Shown here piece by piece: positions 1-11,774 of a stretch of 64,000 bases of DNA. The DNA is from Gentiana macrophylla (lineage: Eukaryota; Streptophyta; Magnoliopsida; Gentianales; Gentianaceae): the NCBI GenBank assembly GCA_026214975.1, contig JAOBSW010000798.1, forward strand, positions 91,271 to 155,270. Direction: 5' to 3'. The notes beneath the pieces were generated by a model. That model was not told the DNA's origin. It ran no database searches and saw only the letters and a list, made by a program, of their open reading frames with translations. Positions within the stretch are counted from its first letter, which is position 1; every line of letters begins with the position of its first letter. Made by a program: the position numbers and the translations under genes.

Positions 1-868
1 TTGTTTGTACGCTTAAGTGTCATTTTTAAGTGACACTTCAAAGTGTTTGTTAAATGACATAATTTATTTTCATTGTGCACTTTCTTTGCTAGAGGTTCTA
101 TATGTACCTTTGCTGAATCAACGTGCTAATTAGCATTGAAATATTGTCCGACACTAATTATTGTCATTAATCTGAAGTGTAAGTTATTGAATGATGCTAT
201 TTATGCATTTTTCAGTAAATCGGTGTGACAATTCGTAGCGACACCGATTGTGTAAATTCTCAAACATTTAATTAAGGAATTGTTGTCATTTGTAAATAAT
301 TGAGTTTGGTGGTTTTTTCTTTTTATATATTTTTGTTCATAAGGACAAAATTATCAAAAAATCGGGATAGAAAAAAGCGTAATTTAACAAGAGACAAAAA
401 GAATAATTATGTAAGAATAAATATAAAGAACAAATGTGAAATAAAGTAAATATGTAAGAATAATCATAAAACACAAAGTAACATTAACACGTGAAGTAAC
501 AATTTTAAAGTAACAATTATGATTTTTGTCATTTATAATCATGAAAATTTTAATTTTGTCCTTCCAAACCCATTTATTAATTTTTTTTGTTCTTATGGCC
601 CCTTCCCCTTCTTTTTATTACAATTGAAAAGAAAAAAACATTATAACCTCACAAGAGTGGACAAATTAAACACATCACATAATGTGGTATAACTTTATTA
701 AAAACGAAAACTACACTGGATGACTCTAAATAATAATTTTCTTTAGAGGCATTCGAACCTGAGACCTCCCGGTGATTATTTTATTAAACAACATAAAATT
801 TGCCTCCATTCCCCTATACAAGAACACCAATTTAAAAACTTTTGGTGACTTAAACTTTAGCGACCTCC

Positions 869-904
<36 letters not shown>

Positions 905-1005
905 TTAGCAACCAAGGGTTCCCACTTTGCCGGTAACCTTAGAGTGGTAGTCTAGTAATGGCTCTTTTAGTCATCCATTTTCTTTCTTTGACCAAAGTTA
1001 AAAGT
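1..1005. other. AT-rich intergenic DNA with a 30-nt A tract
   Basis: No supportable gene is seen. The stretch is AT-rich with a pure A tract at 873-902. A pol III B-box-like string (AGGTTCGAAT on the minus strand) lies at about 751-760, so part of 720-960 could be an old SINE. No clear A box, tail or target duplication was found to prove this. Confidence 0.5.
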
Positions 1006-1579
1006 AGATGTGATGGGAGTCAAATTGTAGTGTATTTCTTATATGAGATTACCTCCTTTTACGAGTTATTCATGGTTATTTTGGACTATTATGGGTGGTA
1101 TATGAACGATATTCACTTATATGCATGTTTCGAGACTAATGACGTTTTCGTCCTAAAAACTCGTGTTTTATGTGGATTTTGTTACGTTTCTGTCAATATA
1201 TACTATGCCTTGATGTTCGTGTCTTTGTTTTCAGGCTTAGATTGATGTATAAGGTCGAGAATAATGAAGAGAGTCTCGAGAAAGAACGAGATTTGGGGCT
1301 AAGGAGGAGAAAAGAGTGAAGAATCATTGACGAAATCTGAACCAGTCACTTCAGGGGCATTTTGGTCACACTTGGAGACACTTTTAGGAAAAGTTGTCTT
1401 GATGAAAGTTGTAGAGGATTGAATCAGATTTCCAATTCAATTTGAATCTTCTCATTTGAAGCCGTATAAGTGAAGTTATGATGAAAATAATGAAGCTTGG
1501 TGCAAACTGGCGTTTGGCCAAACCAAACTGGCGTTTACGGAGCAATTTACATTCAGAAAGTCGGGTTTTCAGGCAAACT

Positions 1580-1968
1580 TGTTAGAAGTCAATGACTTCT
1601 AGATTATTCTACAACTAGTACATGGGAAAAATCTGGAAATTATTTCCTTAGAGAATAGTCTAGAATTCTAGAAAATACTTAGATAAATATCTAAGGCATA
1701 CTTTGCCTAGAAACATCTAGTGTGAATTTCTCTAGAAGGTTCTACTACTTTTTCTAGGATATTCTTACCTTTCCTATAAATAGGAGTTGTAACTTAGGCC
1801 AACAATACAACACACACAAGTTGTGAAGTGAGTCTCCCACATCAAACACTTTCTAGTTGCCCTTTTCTTGTATTTTTTCAAGTGTCCCATTTGTTGTATA
1901 TTTTGTGTATCAATAAAATATCAAGTTCTATATTCCAAGTGTTTGGACCTACCGCTTACGACACAACA
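1580..1968 (+). repeat. 5' LTR of copia A
   Basis: It runs from TGTTAGAAGTC to ACACAACA, the usual TG...CA ends. TATAAATA lies at 1775-1782, and an AATAAA polyadenylation-like signal lies near 1912. It is nearly identical to 6370-6757. Confidence 0.95.
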
Positions 1969-1970
1969 AG

Positions 1971-1983
1971 TGGTATCGGAGCC
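1971..1983 (+). promoter_or_regulatory. Primer binding site of copia A (initiator Met tRNA)
   Basis: TGGTATCGGAGCC starts two bases after the 5' LTR. It matches the classic plant copia primer site for initiator methionine tRNA (TGGTATCAGAGCC) with one difference. Confidence 0.9.
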
Positions 1984-2197
1984 TTGTCGATCGGGCGCAG
2001 TTTTTTTGTGGTGGTGATATTTGGTCGGGGACCAATGACGTCGTCACTCTGCCGAAATAAACGGTCGGAGGGTATTATTCACCGGTTGAGAAGAATCAAT
2101 CAAGGATTCTTGTTCGTGCGCAGTCCGGGACTGTGGAGCTGTTTGGTCTGGGACCTAGCTTACTTAGTGTTTGACAGTGCAACAAAACTAAGTCACG

Positions 2198-3149
2198 ATG
2201 GCTGATTTTTCGGTGAGTAATATTAAAAAATTAAATAATCATAATTATAGCACGTGGCAATCGTGTATGGTGTCCTACCTGGAGAGCCAAGATTTATTGG
2301 AGTATGTCACCGGAAGTGACGCAACGCCGCCCGCTTCAACAGATGCAACGGTTTTGCGTAAATGGAGGGTGAAAGCCGCGAAAGCCATGTTTGCTATAAA
2401 GACATCGATCGAAGATGAGATGATTGAGCATATCCGGAAAGCCACCACGCCGAAGGAAGCATGGGACACATTGGCTAGTCGTTTTTCGAGGAAGAACATT
2501 TCACGCCTGCAAATACTGGAGAATGAGTTGATGTCGCTCACCCAAGGAAATCTATCAATCAGAGATTATTTCACCAAGGTAAAATCTCTGTGTTATGAGA
2601 TTTCCGAATTAGATCCGGAGTCCAAAATTGGTGAGTCTCGGATGAGAAGAATATTGATACAGGGTTTAAAACCCGAGTATCGGAGTTTCACAACAATGAT
2701 ACAAGGTTGGGCCACACAACCAACCATTGATGAGTGGAAAATTTACTAGCCTAGCCGAGAGAGTGGCTAAACAGATGGCAGGCGTAGTTATAAAGTCAGA
2801 AGAAGAGGCGTTGTATGCAAGTCAAGCAAGAGGAAAATCAAATAGATATAACAATAAGGGATTCAAAAGACAATATGATGGAAAACAACAAAAGGACGAA
2901 GAACGGAGTTACCAAAGAGGGGAGTCATGAGAAGAGACATGATAATAAGAAAAGTAATGATAGACCTCACGAGGAGGAGACAAACGCTTTCACAAGCAAC
3001 AAAATGCTTGCTTCAATTGTGGCAGAAAGGGACATTTTGCAAGAGATTGTAGATTCAAGAAGAGACAAGTTGAAGGAAACGCTGCCACTTCAGATACCCG
3101 AGATGATCAAAGTGAAACGGAGTGGGATGTTCATGCATCTTTCTCAGGA
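2198..3149 (+). pseudogene. copia A gag (broken)
   Basis: The reading starts at an ATG at 2198 (MADFSVSNIKKLN...) and shows the UBN2-type copia gag core with the usual NYSTW motif near residue 16. It shifts frame near 2735, again near 2925, and again before the zinc knuckle. The knuckle is intact (CFNCGRKGHFARDC, CX2CX4HX4C, at 3009-3050) and is in frame with the protease that follows. The protein would coat and package element RNA. As read, only about the first 180 residues could be made. Confidence 0.85.
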
Positions 3150-6100
3150 TTGAAGTCCGAAGAAGCAAATATTGACACTACTATGAAGAAAGAACAAGGC
3201 CCAGTAAATTGTGCAGCAACTATGACAAGTGATATTGGGCGTGTTGACTTTCACAATCTGTGGATCGTTGACTCAAGAGCTGGCAATCATATGACTGGTG
3301 ATAAAGAAAGACTTCAAAGAATGTCAGAATACAAAGGAGGTCGTGTTGTCGTAACGGCGGATAACACGAAGCTTCCAATTAGACATATTGGAGAGACAGT
3401 GATCACACCAAGCTCAAATTCTCAGCCAGTGATACTGCAAAATGTGATGCATGTTGATGGAATGAAGAAAAATATCTTGTCAGTATCACAGCTCACAGAG
3501 TCAGGTAATTATGTATTGTTTAGTCCACAAGATGTGAAGGTTTATCGTGATCTTAGAGTCGTTGGTACTCCAATCCTGGAAGGTGAAAATAAGGAGTCAA
3601 GATATATGTCTTGATTGCCAAGCAAAGATATGTTGAGAAAACCAGAAAAAACGACACAGCTGATCTATGGCATGCACGTCTGGGACATGTAAGTTATAAG
3701 AGACTTAAGGTCATGATGAAGGAGACTATGCTCAAAGGACTTCCTAAGTTGGAATGTCGGGAAGACACCATTTATGCCGGATGCCAATATGGAAAAGCGC
3801 ATCAGCTCCCATATAAGGAGTCAAAATACCGAGCAAAGGAGCCCCTCGAGTTGATTCATTCGGATGTTTTTGGACCAGTAAAGCAACGGTCAATTGGAGG
3901 AGCAAAATATATGATCACCTTCATTGATGATTTCTCAAGATATACATGGGTGGATTTCATGAAGGAGAAATCACAAGCATTGGAGAAATTCAAGGAATTC
4001 AAATGTAAAGCAGAAGCAGAATTTCCAGAGAGAGTCCGGTGTCTCCGCACAGATAATGGAGGTGAGTATACATCCACCGAGTTCTCGGAATATCTAAAGC
4101 AAAATAATATTCACCGGCAATTGACTTGTCCGAGAACGCGCCAACAAAATGGGGTAGCTGAAAGAAAGAATCGACATTTAGCTGAGACATGTCGAAGTAT
4201 GATACATGCAAAGAATGTCCCAGCCCGTTTCTGGGCAGAATGTATGAAGACTGCAGCCCATGTGATCAATCGGCTACCACAAGCAAAGCTTGGATTCATC
4301 TCACCATATCAGAAACTCACAAGAGAGAAACCAACTGTAAGTCATTTCAAAGTATTTGGCTGTGTCTGTTACGTATTCGTCCCAGATGAGCTACGAAACA
4401 AATTTGACAAGAAAGCAATCAGATGCATATTCTTGGGATACGATGAGGAAAGAAAAGGATGGAAATGTTGTGACCCAAGAACGAATCGATTTATGGTATC
4501 AAGAAATTTTGTATTCGATGAAGCATCTTCTTGGTGGTCATCTCAAGATGAGGAGCTTCCCGACTCACCTGTTCTAGAAGAGAAAATAAGAGAAAAGACT
4601 GGAGAAGAGTTATGCACTCTGAAAGTAAATGATGTTGGTCAAGAGAAATCGGCAGCAACTCAAGAGATGGAATATAGCAGTTTCGAAAGTCCAACACCGG
4701 AGATGGAGGAAGTTGATCCTCATGAACAACAACTTAGGAGATCATCTCGACAGAGGAAACCAAATCCTAAGTATGCTAACATTGCGACAGTTGATGATAC
4801 TGCAACTATGGAGCCTTCAAGCTATGAGGAGGCATCTAAAAAGGATGAATGGATCCAGGTGATGAAAGAGGAAATTCAAGCGCTTAAGCAAAACCAGACT
4901 TGGGAACTTGTTCCTCTTCCGGAAGGAGTAAAACCAATATCTTGCAAATGGGTTTACAAGGTGAAAACACGACAAGACGGATCCATAGAAAGACATAAAG
5001 CTCGATTAGTTGCTCGAGGTTTCTCACAACAATATGGCTTAGACTATGATGAGACGTTTAGCCCGGTGGCGAAGATAACTACAGTACGAGTTTTACTGGC
5101 ACTAGCAGCTAGTAAGTCTTGGAAACTATGGCAGATGGATGTGAAGAATGCCTTCCTACATGGCGAGATCGATCGAGACATATACATGGAGCAACCAAAG
5201 GATTCGAGAGTACGACTCATCCTAAATACGTGTGCAAGTTAAGAAAGGCATTATATGGATTGAAACAGGCGCCAAGGGCTTGGTACGGAAAAATTGCAGA
5301 GTTCTTGACTCATAGTGGATTATCTATGGCTCCGTCCGACTCAAGTTTGTTCATCAAGTATCAAAATAACAAATTAACAGTCGTGTTGGTATATGTTGAT
5401 GATCTCATCATCACTGGAGATGATGACAAAGAAGTCCAACAAGTCAAGAGGAGCTTATCGGTCCGGTTTCAAATGAAAGAACTGGGAGAGCTTAAGCACT
5501 TTCTTGGACTTGAAGTCGAGTACACTAAAGATAGGTTGTTCCTTTGCCAACAGAAGTATGTTAAGGATCTGTTAAAGAAGTCTGGAATGATAGACTGCAA
5601 GCCTTCTCCAACACCAATTGAAGTCAATGCCAAGTTGAGCTCAAAAGAAGGCAAAGAGTTGGATGATCCTACAAGTTATCGACGACTAGTAGAAGCTTTG
5701 ATATACTTGACGTTAACAAGACCGGACATTTCCTTTGCGCGGTTGGCGTTGTAAAGCGATTTATGCAGAGTCCAAGGAAGCCACATTGGCGATTAGTTCG
5801 AGAAAATTATAAGGTACGTCAAAGGAACTTATGACTACGGTATTTTCTACCAGAAAGGAGTGCCATGTAGACTTGTTGATATCTTGTGATGCTGACTATG
5901 CCGGGGATAATGACACTCTACGATCAACTACCGGTTACGTGTTCACCTTGGTTCAGAGTAATATCCTGGTGTAGCAAAAGACAACTTCATCGATCTCTAT
6001 CAACTCATCGAGGCAGAGTACCGGGCAGCCGCTGTAGCAGCTCAAGAAGTCACTTGGCTTGTGCAGTTATTAAGAGACTTACATCAGCCAGTTGACTACC

Positions 6101-6312
6101 CAGTGGATTTACATTGCGACAATATATCATCACTACAACTAGCAGAGAATCCAGTATTTCATGCAAGGACCAAGCACATTGAAGTGCACTACCACTTTAT
6201 TCGAGAGAAGGTTCTTCAAGATGAGATATAGATGATTCACGTGAAGATCAAGATCAATTAGCGAGATATATTCACAAAAGGATTAAGCGGACATAAGCTC
6301 GAGGAATTGTAA
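3150..6312 (+). pseudogene. copia A pol (PR-INT-RT-RNase H, broken)
   Basis: Domains appear in copia order. Protease: the catalytic DSG triplet reads DSR (3270-3278). A TGA ends this frame at 3612-3614. Integrase (frame from 3611): H-H motif near 3671, but the first Cys of the CxxC pair is Tyr (3773-3775). The catalytic D, D and E are present in [15 protein letters not shown] and [10 protein letters not shown]. Reverse transcriptase: starts near 4850, shifts frame near 5210, and has an intact YVDD box at 5392-5403. A further frameshift comes at about 5745, after which the RNase H region (to about 6310) has many stops. Unable to encode a working polyprotein. Confidence 0.92.
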
Positions 6313-6359
6313 ATGCTCTTGGGATGCAAATGAGCTCGTCGTCAAAAGAAAGAAGTCAT

Positions 6360-6369
6360 TGAGGGGGAG
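6360..6369 (+). promoter_or_regulatory. Polypurine tract of copia A
   Basis: TGAGGGGGAG lies immediately upstream of the 3' LTR, the standard position for the plus-strand DNA primer. Confidence 0.85.
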
Positions 6370-6757
6370 TGTTAGAAGTCAATGACTTCTAGATTATTCC
6401 ACAACTAGTACATGGGAAAAATCTGGAAATTATTTCCTTAGAGAATAGTCTAGAATTCTAGAAAATACTTAGATAAATATCTAAGGCATACTTTGCCTAG
6501 AAACATCTAGTGTGCATTTCTCTAGAAGGTTCTACTACTTTTTCTAGGATATTCTTACCTTTCCTATAAATAGGAGTTGTAACTTAGGCCAACAATACAA
6601 CACACACAAGTTGTGAAGTGAGTCTCCCACATCAAACACTTTCTAGTTGCTCTTTTCTTGTATTTTTCAAGTGTCCCATTTGTTGTATATTTTGTGTATC
6701 AATAAAATATCAAGTTCTATATTCCAAGTGTTTGGACCTACCGCTTACGACACAACA
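6370..6757 (+). repeat. 3' LTR of copia A
   Basis: It is a 388-bp copy of 1580-1968 with the same TG...CA ends. It is followed directly by the AAACT target duplication and the rest of the element 1 LTR. Confidence 0.95.
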
Positions 6758-7128
6758 AAACTAGCGTCCAAATCACCCCAAAATGGCGTTTGGATGGGTT
6801 CGGCCCGAATCAAGAAGGCTCTACAAGGCAAACGAGCGTTCACCAGGAGGGCAAACGCTCGTTTGGCCCCGACAGCAGATTTTCACCATGCCTGATCCGT
6901 TAATCGTCATTTTTACCCATCTAGGAGGCATGTTCTGGTAAAGTTGTCTTCATGAAAGTTGTAGGTAATTGAAATATCTTTTCAACGCATCTTTAATCGT
7001 TCAAATCGGAGCTCTACACAGGGAGTTATCGCTGATTTACTAAAGACAGGTCAAGTTGAGCCGAACTAGCGTTTGCCATGAACTGAACGGGCGTTTGGGG
7101 CCGACAGGAGCAGATTTTCAACCTAAAC

Positions 7129-7136
7129 TATAAATA
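7129..7136 (+). promoter_or_regulatory. TATA box of the element 1 LTR
   Basis: TATAAATA lies just downstream of the GCG inverted-repeat cluster. The same box is in the 3' LTR at 12699-12706. Confidence 0.6.
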
Positions 7137-8208
7137 CACAGCTCATTAATCCCCTATACGACCTTTGGCCGACTTTAGACTTCTCTTGGGCTATTTAGGG
7201 GCAATTTTAGGATAGATTAAATGTCCTTTGATCCTTTGATAACATCCTTTGATTCTCAACTTTTATAGCTTAGATTTACTTTTCAAGAACAAAATATTTG
7301 AATTTGGGATCGTTTTTCTTTTTGGTATTTTCTGGATCAGATTTTCTGCAACTTATATGGTAATGATTTCTCTTTTATTTATTGTTATTAGTTTGATTTC
7401 AATTTCTATTCCATTTATTTGCATAATCATGAGTAGCTAATCCTTTGTGTAGCCGAATTATGTGAAAGCGGGTGAAACGCCCTAAGGGGGATTAGACGGG
7501 AGTAGTGTAGAGCTTAATTAAACGTTTGTATGATTAATCCACGTTCTAAAACTTGTTCTTATAAAGATTATAGCTTTGAATTAGATTGACAACCTAGTTC
7601 ACTGTCACACACACATCGAACTTATAGATGTATTTTGCGGTGAGATGTGGGATAATGGGTTTTAGGATCATTCCGTAGACACAGCGTAGTTGTTAGATTT
7701 ACAACCTAGCTAGTTGTTAGGACTGTGCCCTATGTGAGGTTTTCATCGGTTTTCTGAGCGGCTCTAGATTTTGGTAAACCATGTTAGGTTAGTTGGCTTT
7801 CTAAAGGGAGGGTTAATGAGCCTGGCGTAGGGTGTTAAGCGAGAGTTGTTCAGACCTTAACACCAGAATTAGGAGTTGGCACCGGTGGATGTAATATGAA
7901 CTGAATTGGATAGGTAGGTCGGTTAAGACACGCTCCCTGTCGAGTCTTTCCTTAAGGGTAAAAGTAGCTCATGGGATCATAGTTCGGCTATACCATTTTA
8001 ATATCTAGTAATACACCGGTAGTTAATCTTTTCTTTCGCATTAGTATACTATCACTCCACCGTTAATTTGACCTGAACCAAGTTCTACGTCGACTTTGGT
8101 ACTTCACTGTTACTCCCTGTGGATTCGACCTTGTGACCACTATACTACCGTTGACCCGATACTCTGTCGGTTAAAGTTAGCGGTTAAGTATTTTGCTATC
8201 AAGAATTT

Positions 8209-8225
8209 TGGCGCCGTTGCCGGGG
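8209..8225 (+). promoter_or_regulatory. Primer binding site of element 1 (tRNA-Asp)
   Basis: TGGCGCCGTTGCCGGGG is a perfect 17-nt complement of the 3' end of plant tRNA-Asp(GUC) including CCA, as recalled. It lies seven bases after the LTR. This primer choice is typical of Athila/Tat-type elements. Confidence 0.88.
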
Positions 8226-8424
8226 AGTACATGGTGAATATCTTGCAAGTTGACTGAAAGCTTGGGCTTAGGTCGTTTTATTTTTTTTTATTTATTTTTT
8301 TGTCTTTTCTTTTCTTGGTGGAGTTCGTATATTGAAGTGTCACACCACCTATTGCTGTGGTGATGGTGACGAGATACTTTGATTGTCTGGTGTTGTTTTC
8401 TGAGATCTTGCAGTGTAAGCTACA

Positions 8425-10017
8425 ATGGATAGAGTCTCACCTCCACATTATCAACCTGAACAACAAGGGATGACAATGAACCAATATGCACAACAATGGT
8501 ATGCGCCTCAACCTATATATCAGCAGCAGAGTAACCAGAGTTCTTGGGATTATTAGTGCCCTAGTGCAAACCAGAATCAATACTACGGTTATTCGAATGG
8601 AAACAGTAATGGACAGTTTGGTGGGAACGGGCATGATTGGAATCAGGGGAATGGGATTGGTGATTTTCAACCAGTCCAACAATATCAACCGGTTTAGCAG
8701 AATTGCCAGAACTTTAAACCGGAGTTCAACAAAGCGAATGTCAACCGAGTGCTACAAATGCTAAGGGATGAGGGGTATCAAGACCATGTTTCCCAACAAC
8801 TCCTGCAACAACTTATACACCAGCAGCAGAGTCAGTATGACCATTCTGTATCTCAACCGCAAGAGGAATACGAGATTGATCCCGGTTATGCTGAAGAAGA
8901 ACGGGAAGTTGAGATAATAGAGGAGCTGACAGAGAAGGTTTTTGTGCCGAAAGTCGAGAGAGTGCGGATACACCATAGTTCTGACTGGGAGAAGCGGATG
9001 GATGAGTTGCAGAGGGAGACCACGGAATCTATGGATCGGATTTGGGCGCTCAACCGAAGGAGTGTACGCGGTGAGTATAGAACCTCCATGACTAGAGCAG
9101 AATGGGCACGTAGGAAGAACATGTTGCTAGACATATCCAAGGATATCCTCTCGCTTAAGGAAGCCCGAGAGCTAGAACATGAAAAGAAAGCTTGTGCACA
9201 TGAGGTGAATAAGGTTGCAGAGGAAGCTGACAGTGAAAAAGTTCAGGTGGAAAGTGAGCTTGATGATTTGGGTTACCATCATGAGCTATCAGACCCAGAG
9301 AAGCAAGAGCTTAAGTTGGGATCGCCTATTTCTCCATCACTCCAAATTGAAGAGATGAAAGTTGATACTTTGGTGGAGTGCGCAGGGGAACCGACCATTG
9401 TTATGAGTGAACAAGAAGCCTTTGGTAATGAAACGCTCTGGGATGAAGAGGAGCTGCAGAACTTGGGGACAGCAGAGGTGCAACTTCTGTCTATTACACA
9501 GCCTCCCGATGAACCACAAAATAATGACGTGGAGGGGTGTGTGATAGATTTGAGCGCACTCTTTGATGAGACAGAGTTAGAGGAGCAAGAGACTGATATG
9601 GGATCGCCCATTTCTCTATCACCCCCAATTGGAGATTTCCATAAGAAGTGTATGAGGAAACCTGATGAGATTGATAGGCCATCTTTGGTAGAGCCACCGG
9701 GAGAGTTAGGAATATTTGATATGTCGGTCCCGGATTACTACTCTCGTCCACTCTGTGTGGATGAATTTTATGCGGTCCAGTTTGTGTACCCCCCGGTGGA
9801 TGAACTTTATGGAATTCCGAAAAAGGGGAAACGACTATGGAGTGGTGATTTTCAGAAGAAGATGGATCGACAGGCCGATAAAAAAAGATTCTCCGGTTGG
9901 GAGGAGGTAGCATCGAGGACCAAAAGAGGTACGGTTCTTGTCAATTCAATTTCGATGGTTCTCGCATTGTTCACTTTTCTTAAGATATTGGTCTGCTTGA
10001 GTTTAGATTTTGGTTGA
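8425..10017 (+). pseudogene. Unknown element 1 protein (Gln-rich N-terminus, acidic middle, hydrophobic C-terminus)
   Basis: One frame runs from an ATG at 8425 to TGA at 10017, about 530 codons, interrupted only by two amber codons (8554-8556 and 8695-8697). Both sit where a CAG Gln codon would fit. After the second stop, 422 residues are open from 8749. The N-terminus is rich in Gln, Asn and Tyr. Residues after about 150 are charged and may form coiled coil. A motif GSPISxS occurs twice (near 9320 and 9601), suggesting an internal duplication. The last 30 residues include a hydrophobic stretch that could span a membrane. I recognise no domain. It is the only ORF of the element and may be a highly derived gag or env-like protein. 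Confidence 0.6.
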
Positions 10018-10133
10018 TGGTTTTTGGTGTTACTTGTTTGAAATAAATGGTTAAAGTGATGTTTTGAGACGTTTATGATTTGAGTTTGTTAAGCGTCACC
10101 CGGTCGAGCCAACGACGTAAAACACAGGCGCTT

Positions 10134-10149
10134 GTGGGAGGCAACCCAC
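10134..10149 (+). other. GTGGG-loop-CCCAC hairpin downstream of the ORF
   Basis: A 5-bp stem with the six-base loop AGGCAA lies 117 bases after the ORF stop. I recall a similar GGGAGGCAACCC string downstream of the coding region in other plant Athila/Tat-type elements, but could not check it. An RNA role is an inference. Confidence 0.55.
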
Positions 10150-10430
10150 CTTTTTGCTTTATTTGTTTAGATCTTATTGGGACCCTGAGAGGATATTTTA
10201 CACCCGATTCTTGTTTTGACATGCATGCTATAGCCGATATTTTCTTTATATATACATCTCCAGGTTTGTGTTACCTACACTTAAGGTTTCGGCCTTTCGT
10301 TGTAGAGATTTCTTTGTGTTTACTTGTAGCACAGGCACCCTGTGAGATACATTTGCGGTTGTTGCATTGCTTTGGATGAGCTTTGCCCCGGCAGTTCGGC
10401 CTAAGTTTTTTCCTTTCTTTCACTCACACA

Positions 10431-10470
10431 CCGAGGACGATTAGCTTCGTTTAAGTGGGGGGTAGGAGAC
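10431..10470 (+). promoter_or_regulatory. G-rich cassette 1 of element 1 (internal polypurine-like)
   Basis: An imperfect hairpin around CCGAGGACGA is followed by AAGTGGGGGGTAGG at 10453-10466. The G-rich part resembles the genuine polypurine tract at 11775-11787. Confidence 0.5.
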
Positions 10471-11052
10471 TTAGCTTCACTGTTTTTATTGATAAATTTT
10501 TATGCCATGTTTTGATGTACTTGAATGATTTGTAGGCTTAGTTTTTGCTATATCGTGTGAATTTGATCCATATTTAAAAAAAAAATCATGGATTGATGTT
10601 GTGTTGTATGTTGAATCATGATATCCTTAGGTTAAGTGTTTTACAATTGAGTAAATGCATGCGAGTTAAGTCGTGATCTTGTTATAAATATGGACTACAC
10701 ACGCACTTAATAGTTTCAATATCATGAGTTATGGCAATTAGTGATGCTTATAGTTGTCATAGTCTATTCTGTTACCTAGAACTTATATGATTAACTTCGA
10801 GGCGAAATAGAAAGGTCAATCTTGGTAGATTAAGGGATGACGGTCCTGGCACTTATTTGAACCAACTAGAGCCAAATAGACAACCATGTACATAATTTTC
10901 ACAGAAACCCCTCTAAGCCTTTGTAGGGTGGTTAGACCCCCACCCGACTTAGCCATTCGTTGATTAGCCTATAATTAATGACCCTTAGCCTTTATTTGTG
11001 GTTTACGTTTCTTTGGCACCCTACGAGTGAGTTTTAATCTTATTTTGGGCAT

Positions 11053-11078
11053 ACTTGCTAGCACAAGTGTGGGGTGGT
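11053..11078 (+). promoter_or_regulatory. G-rich cassette 2 of element 1
   Basis: An ACTTG/CAAGT stem (loop CTAGCA) runs into AAGTGTGGGGTGGT at 11065-11078. The same design occurs in element 2 at 28964-28990. Confidence 0.5.
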
Positions 11079-11774
11079 GAAGATGTGTATCAAAGTGTGG
11101 TGTTGGTCAATCTTTTGTATTACAAATGATAAGGGGTAGAAAAAAGTGTTGGTCTTTGGTTTATGAAAAAAAAAATCAAAATCAAAATCAGTCAAAAAAA
11201 AATGGAACAAATTGTTTGGAAAAAGTTGAGTCAAAGATTGTTTGATGAAGGCCGTGTATTAATTCTTCCAAAGTGGCGTTGGTGGACGAGTTTTCATTAA
11301 AGTATGTTGGAATTTGAGAGTAAAGAAGGAGAATGCTTGTTGAACCAAGCTAATGAGGTGAGTTATGAGGCAATTTCAATAAGTTTTGATTAAGCTCACT
11401 CGTTTTTCTCTTTTGATATTCCTTTTATCCTTTCGTTTAGCCCTGTCCCTAGCCTAACGTTACAACCGTGCAAGTCCTGTCTGACCTTAATTAGCCTTGA
11501 TTTCACCTCGATTAGTGGAGATGTTTATGAAGTATAAGCCTATGGTGTGACAACAATAGTCATGCATCTATAATGAACCGTTAATCGTGATGAATGAATG
11601 AGAAGCTATGCACACACTCACATTCCGCTTTTGTAATAAGGTAGGATTAGACTCAATTTCATTTTCTGGTTGTTTTCACTTGCCCTTTGCATATTATGAT
11701 CCCGTGTATGACTACAATGTTGACTCTATGTTACATTTGTAGTCGCTTTGTTTGGTCGGAAGCGAGCAAAAGCT

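Larger units (their letters stand above)
1580..6757 (+). mobile_element. Ty1/copia LTR retrotransposon A, nested in the element 1 LTR
   Basis: The element is complete in structure: two LTRs of 389 and 388 bp, a primer site, gag and pol remains in copia order (gag, PR, INT, RT, RNase H), a polypurine tract and a 5-bp target duplication AAACT. The LTRs differ by about three substitutions and one T indel, so insertion was recent. The coding region is nevertheless broken by several frameshifts, stops and altered catalytic residues. It probably moved using proteins supplied by a relative. Confidence 0.95.
1011..8201 (+). repeat. 5' LTR of element 1, split by a copia insertion
   Basis: LTR sequence is present at 1011-1579 and 6763-8201, about 2.0 kb in total, against 1987 bp for the 3' LTR. 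The join is exact: the copia target duplication AAACT (1575-1579 and 6758-6762) is single in the intact 3' LTR near 12331. A TATA box lies at 7129-7136. Upstream of it is a cluster of short inverted GCG-core motifs (1503-1545 and 6760-7100). Confidence 0.93.
10018..11774 (+). other. Structured 3' noncoding region of element 1
   Basis: No ORF of note. By eye, long stretches match the corresponding region of element 2 (27862-29846): the blocks around 10790-10900, 10910-11080 and 11440-11600 share many runs of 10-25 bases. It holds a GTGGG/CCCAC hairpin (10134-10149), two hairpin plus G-rich cassettes (10431-10470 and 11053-11078) and an A-rich tract (11166-11203). Confidence 0.75.

Noticed and set aside
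726..911. Minus-strand ORF with a long Phe run
   Set aside because: It is a translation of the A tract at 873-902 and has no other gene feature.
9279..9913. Long minus-strand ORFs opposite the element 1 ORF
   Set aside because: Shadow frames of the plus-strand ORF, with Ser/Pro-rich composition typical of antisense reading.
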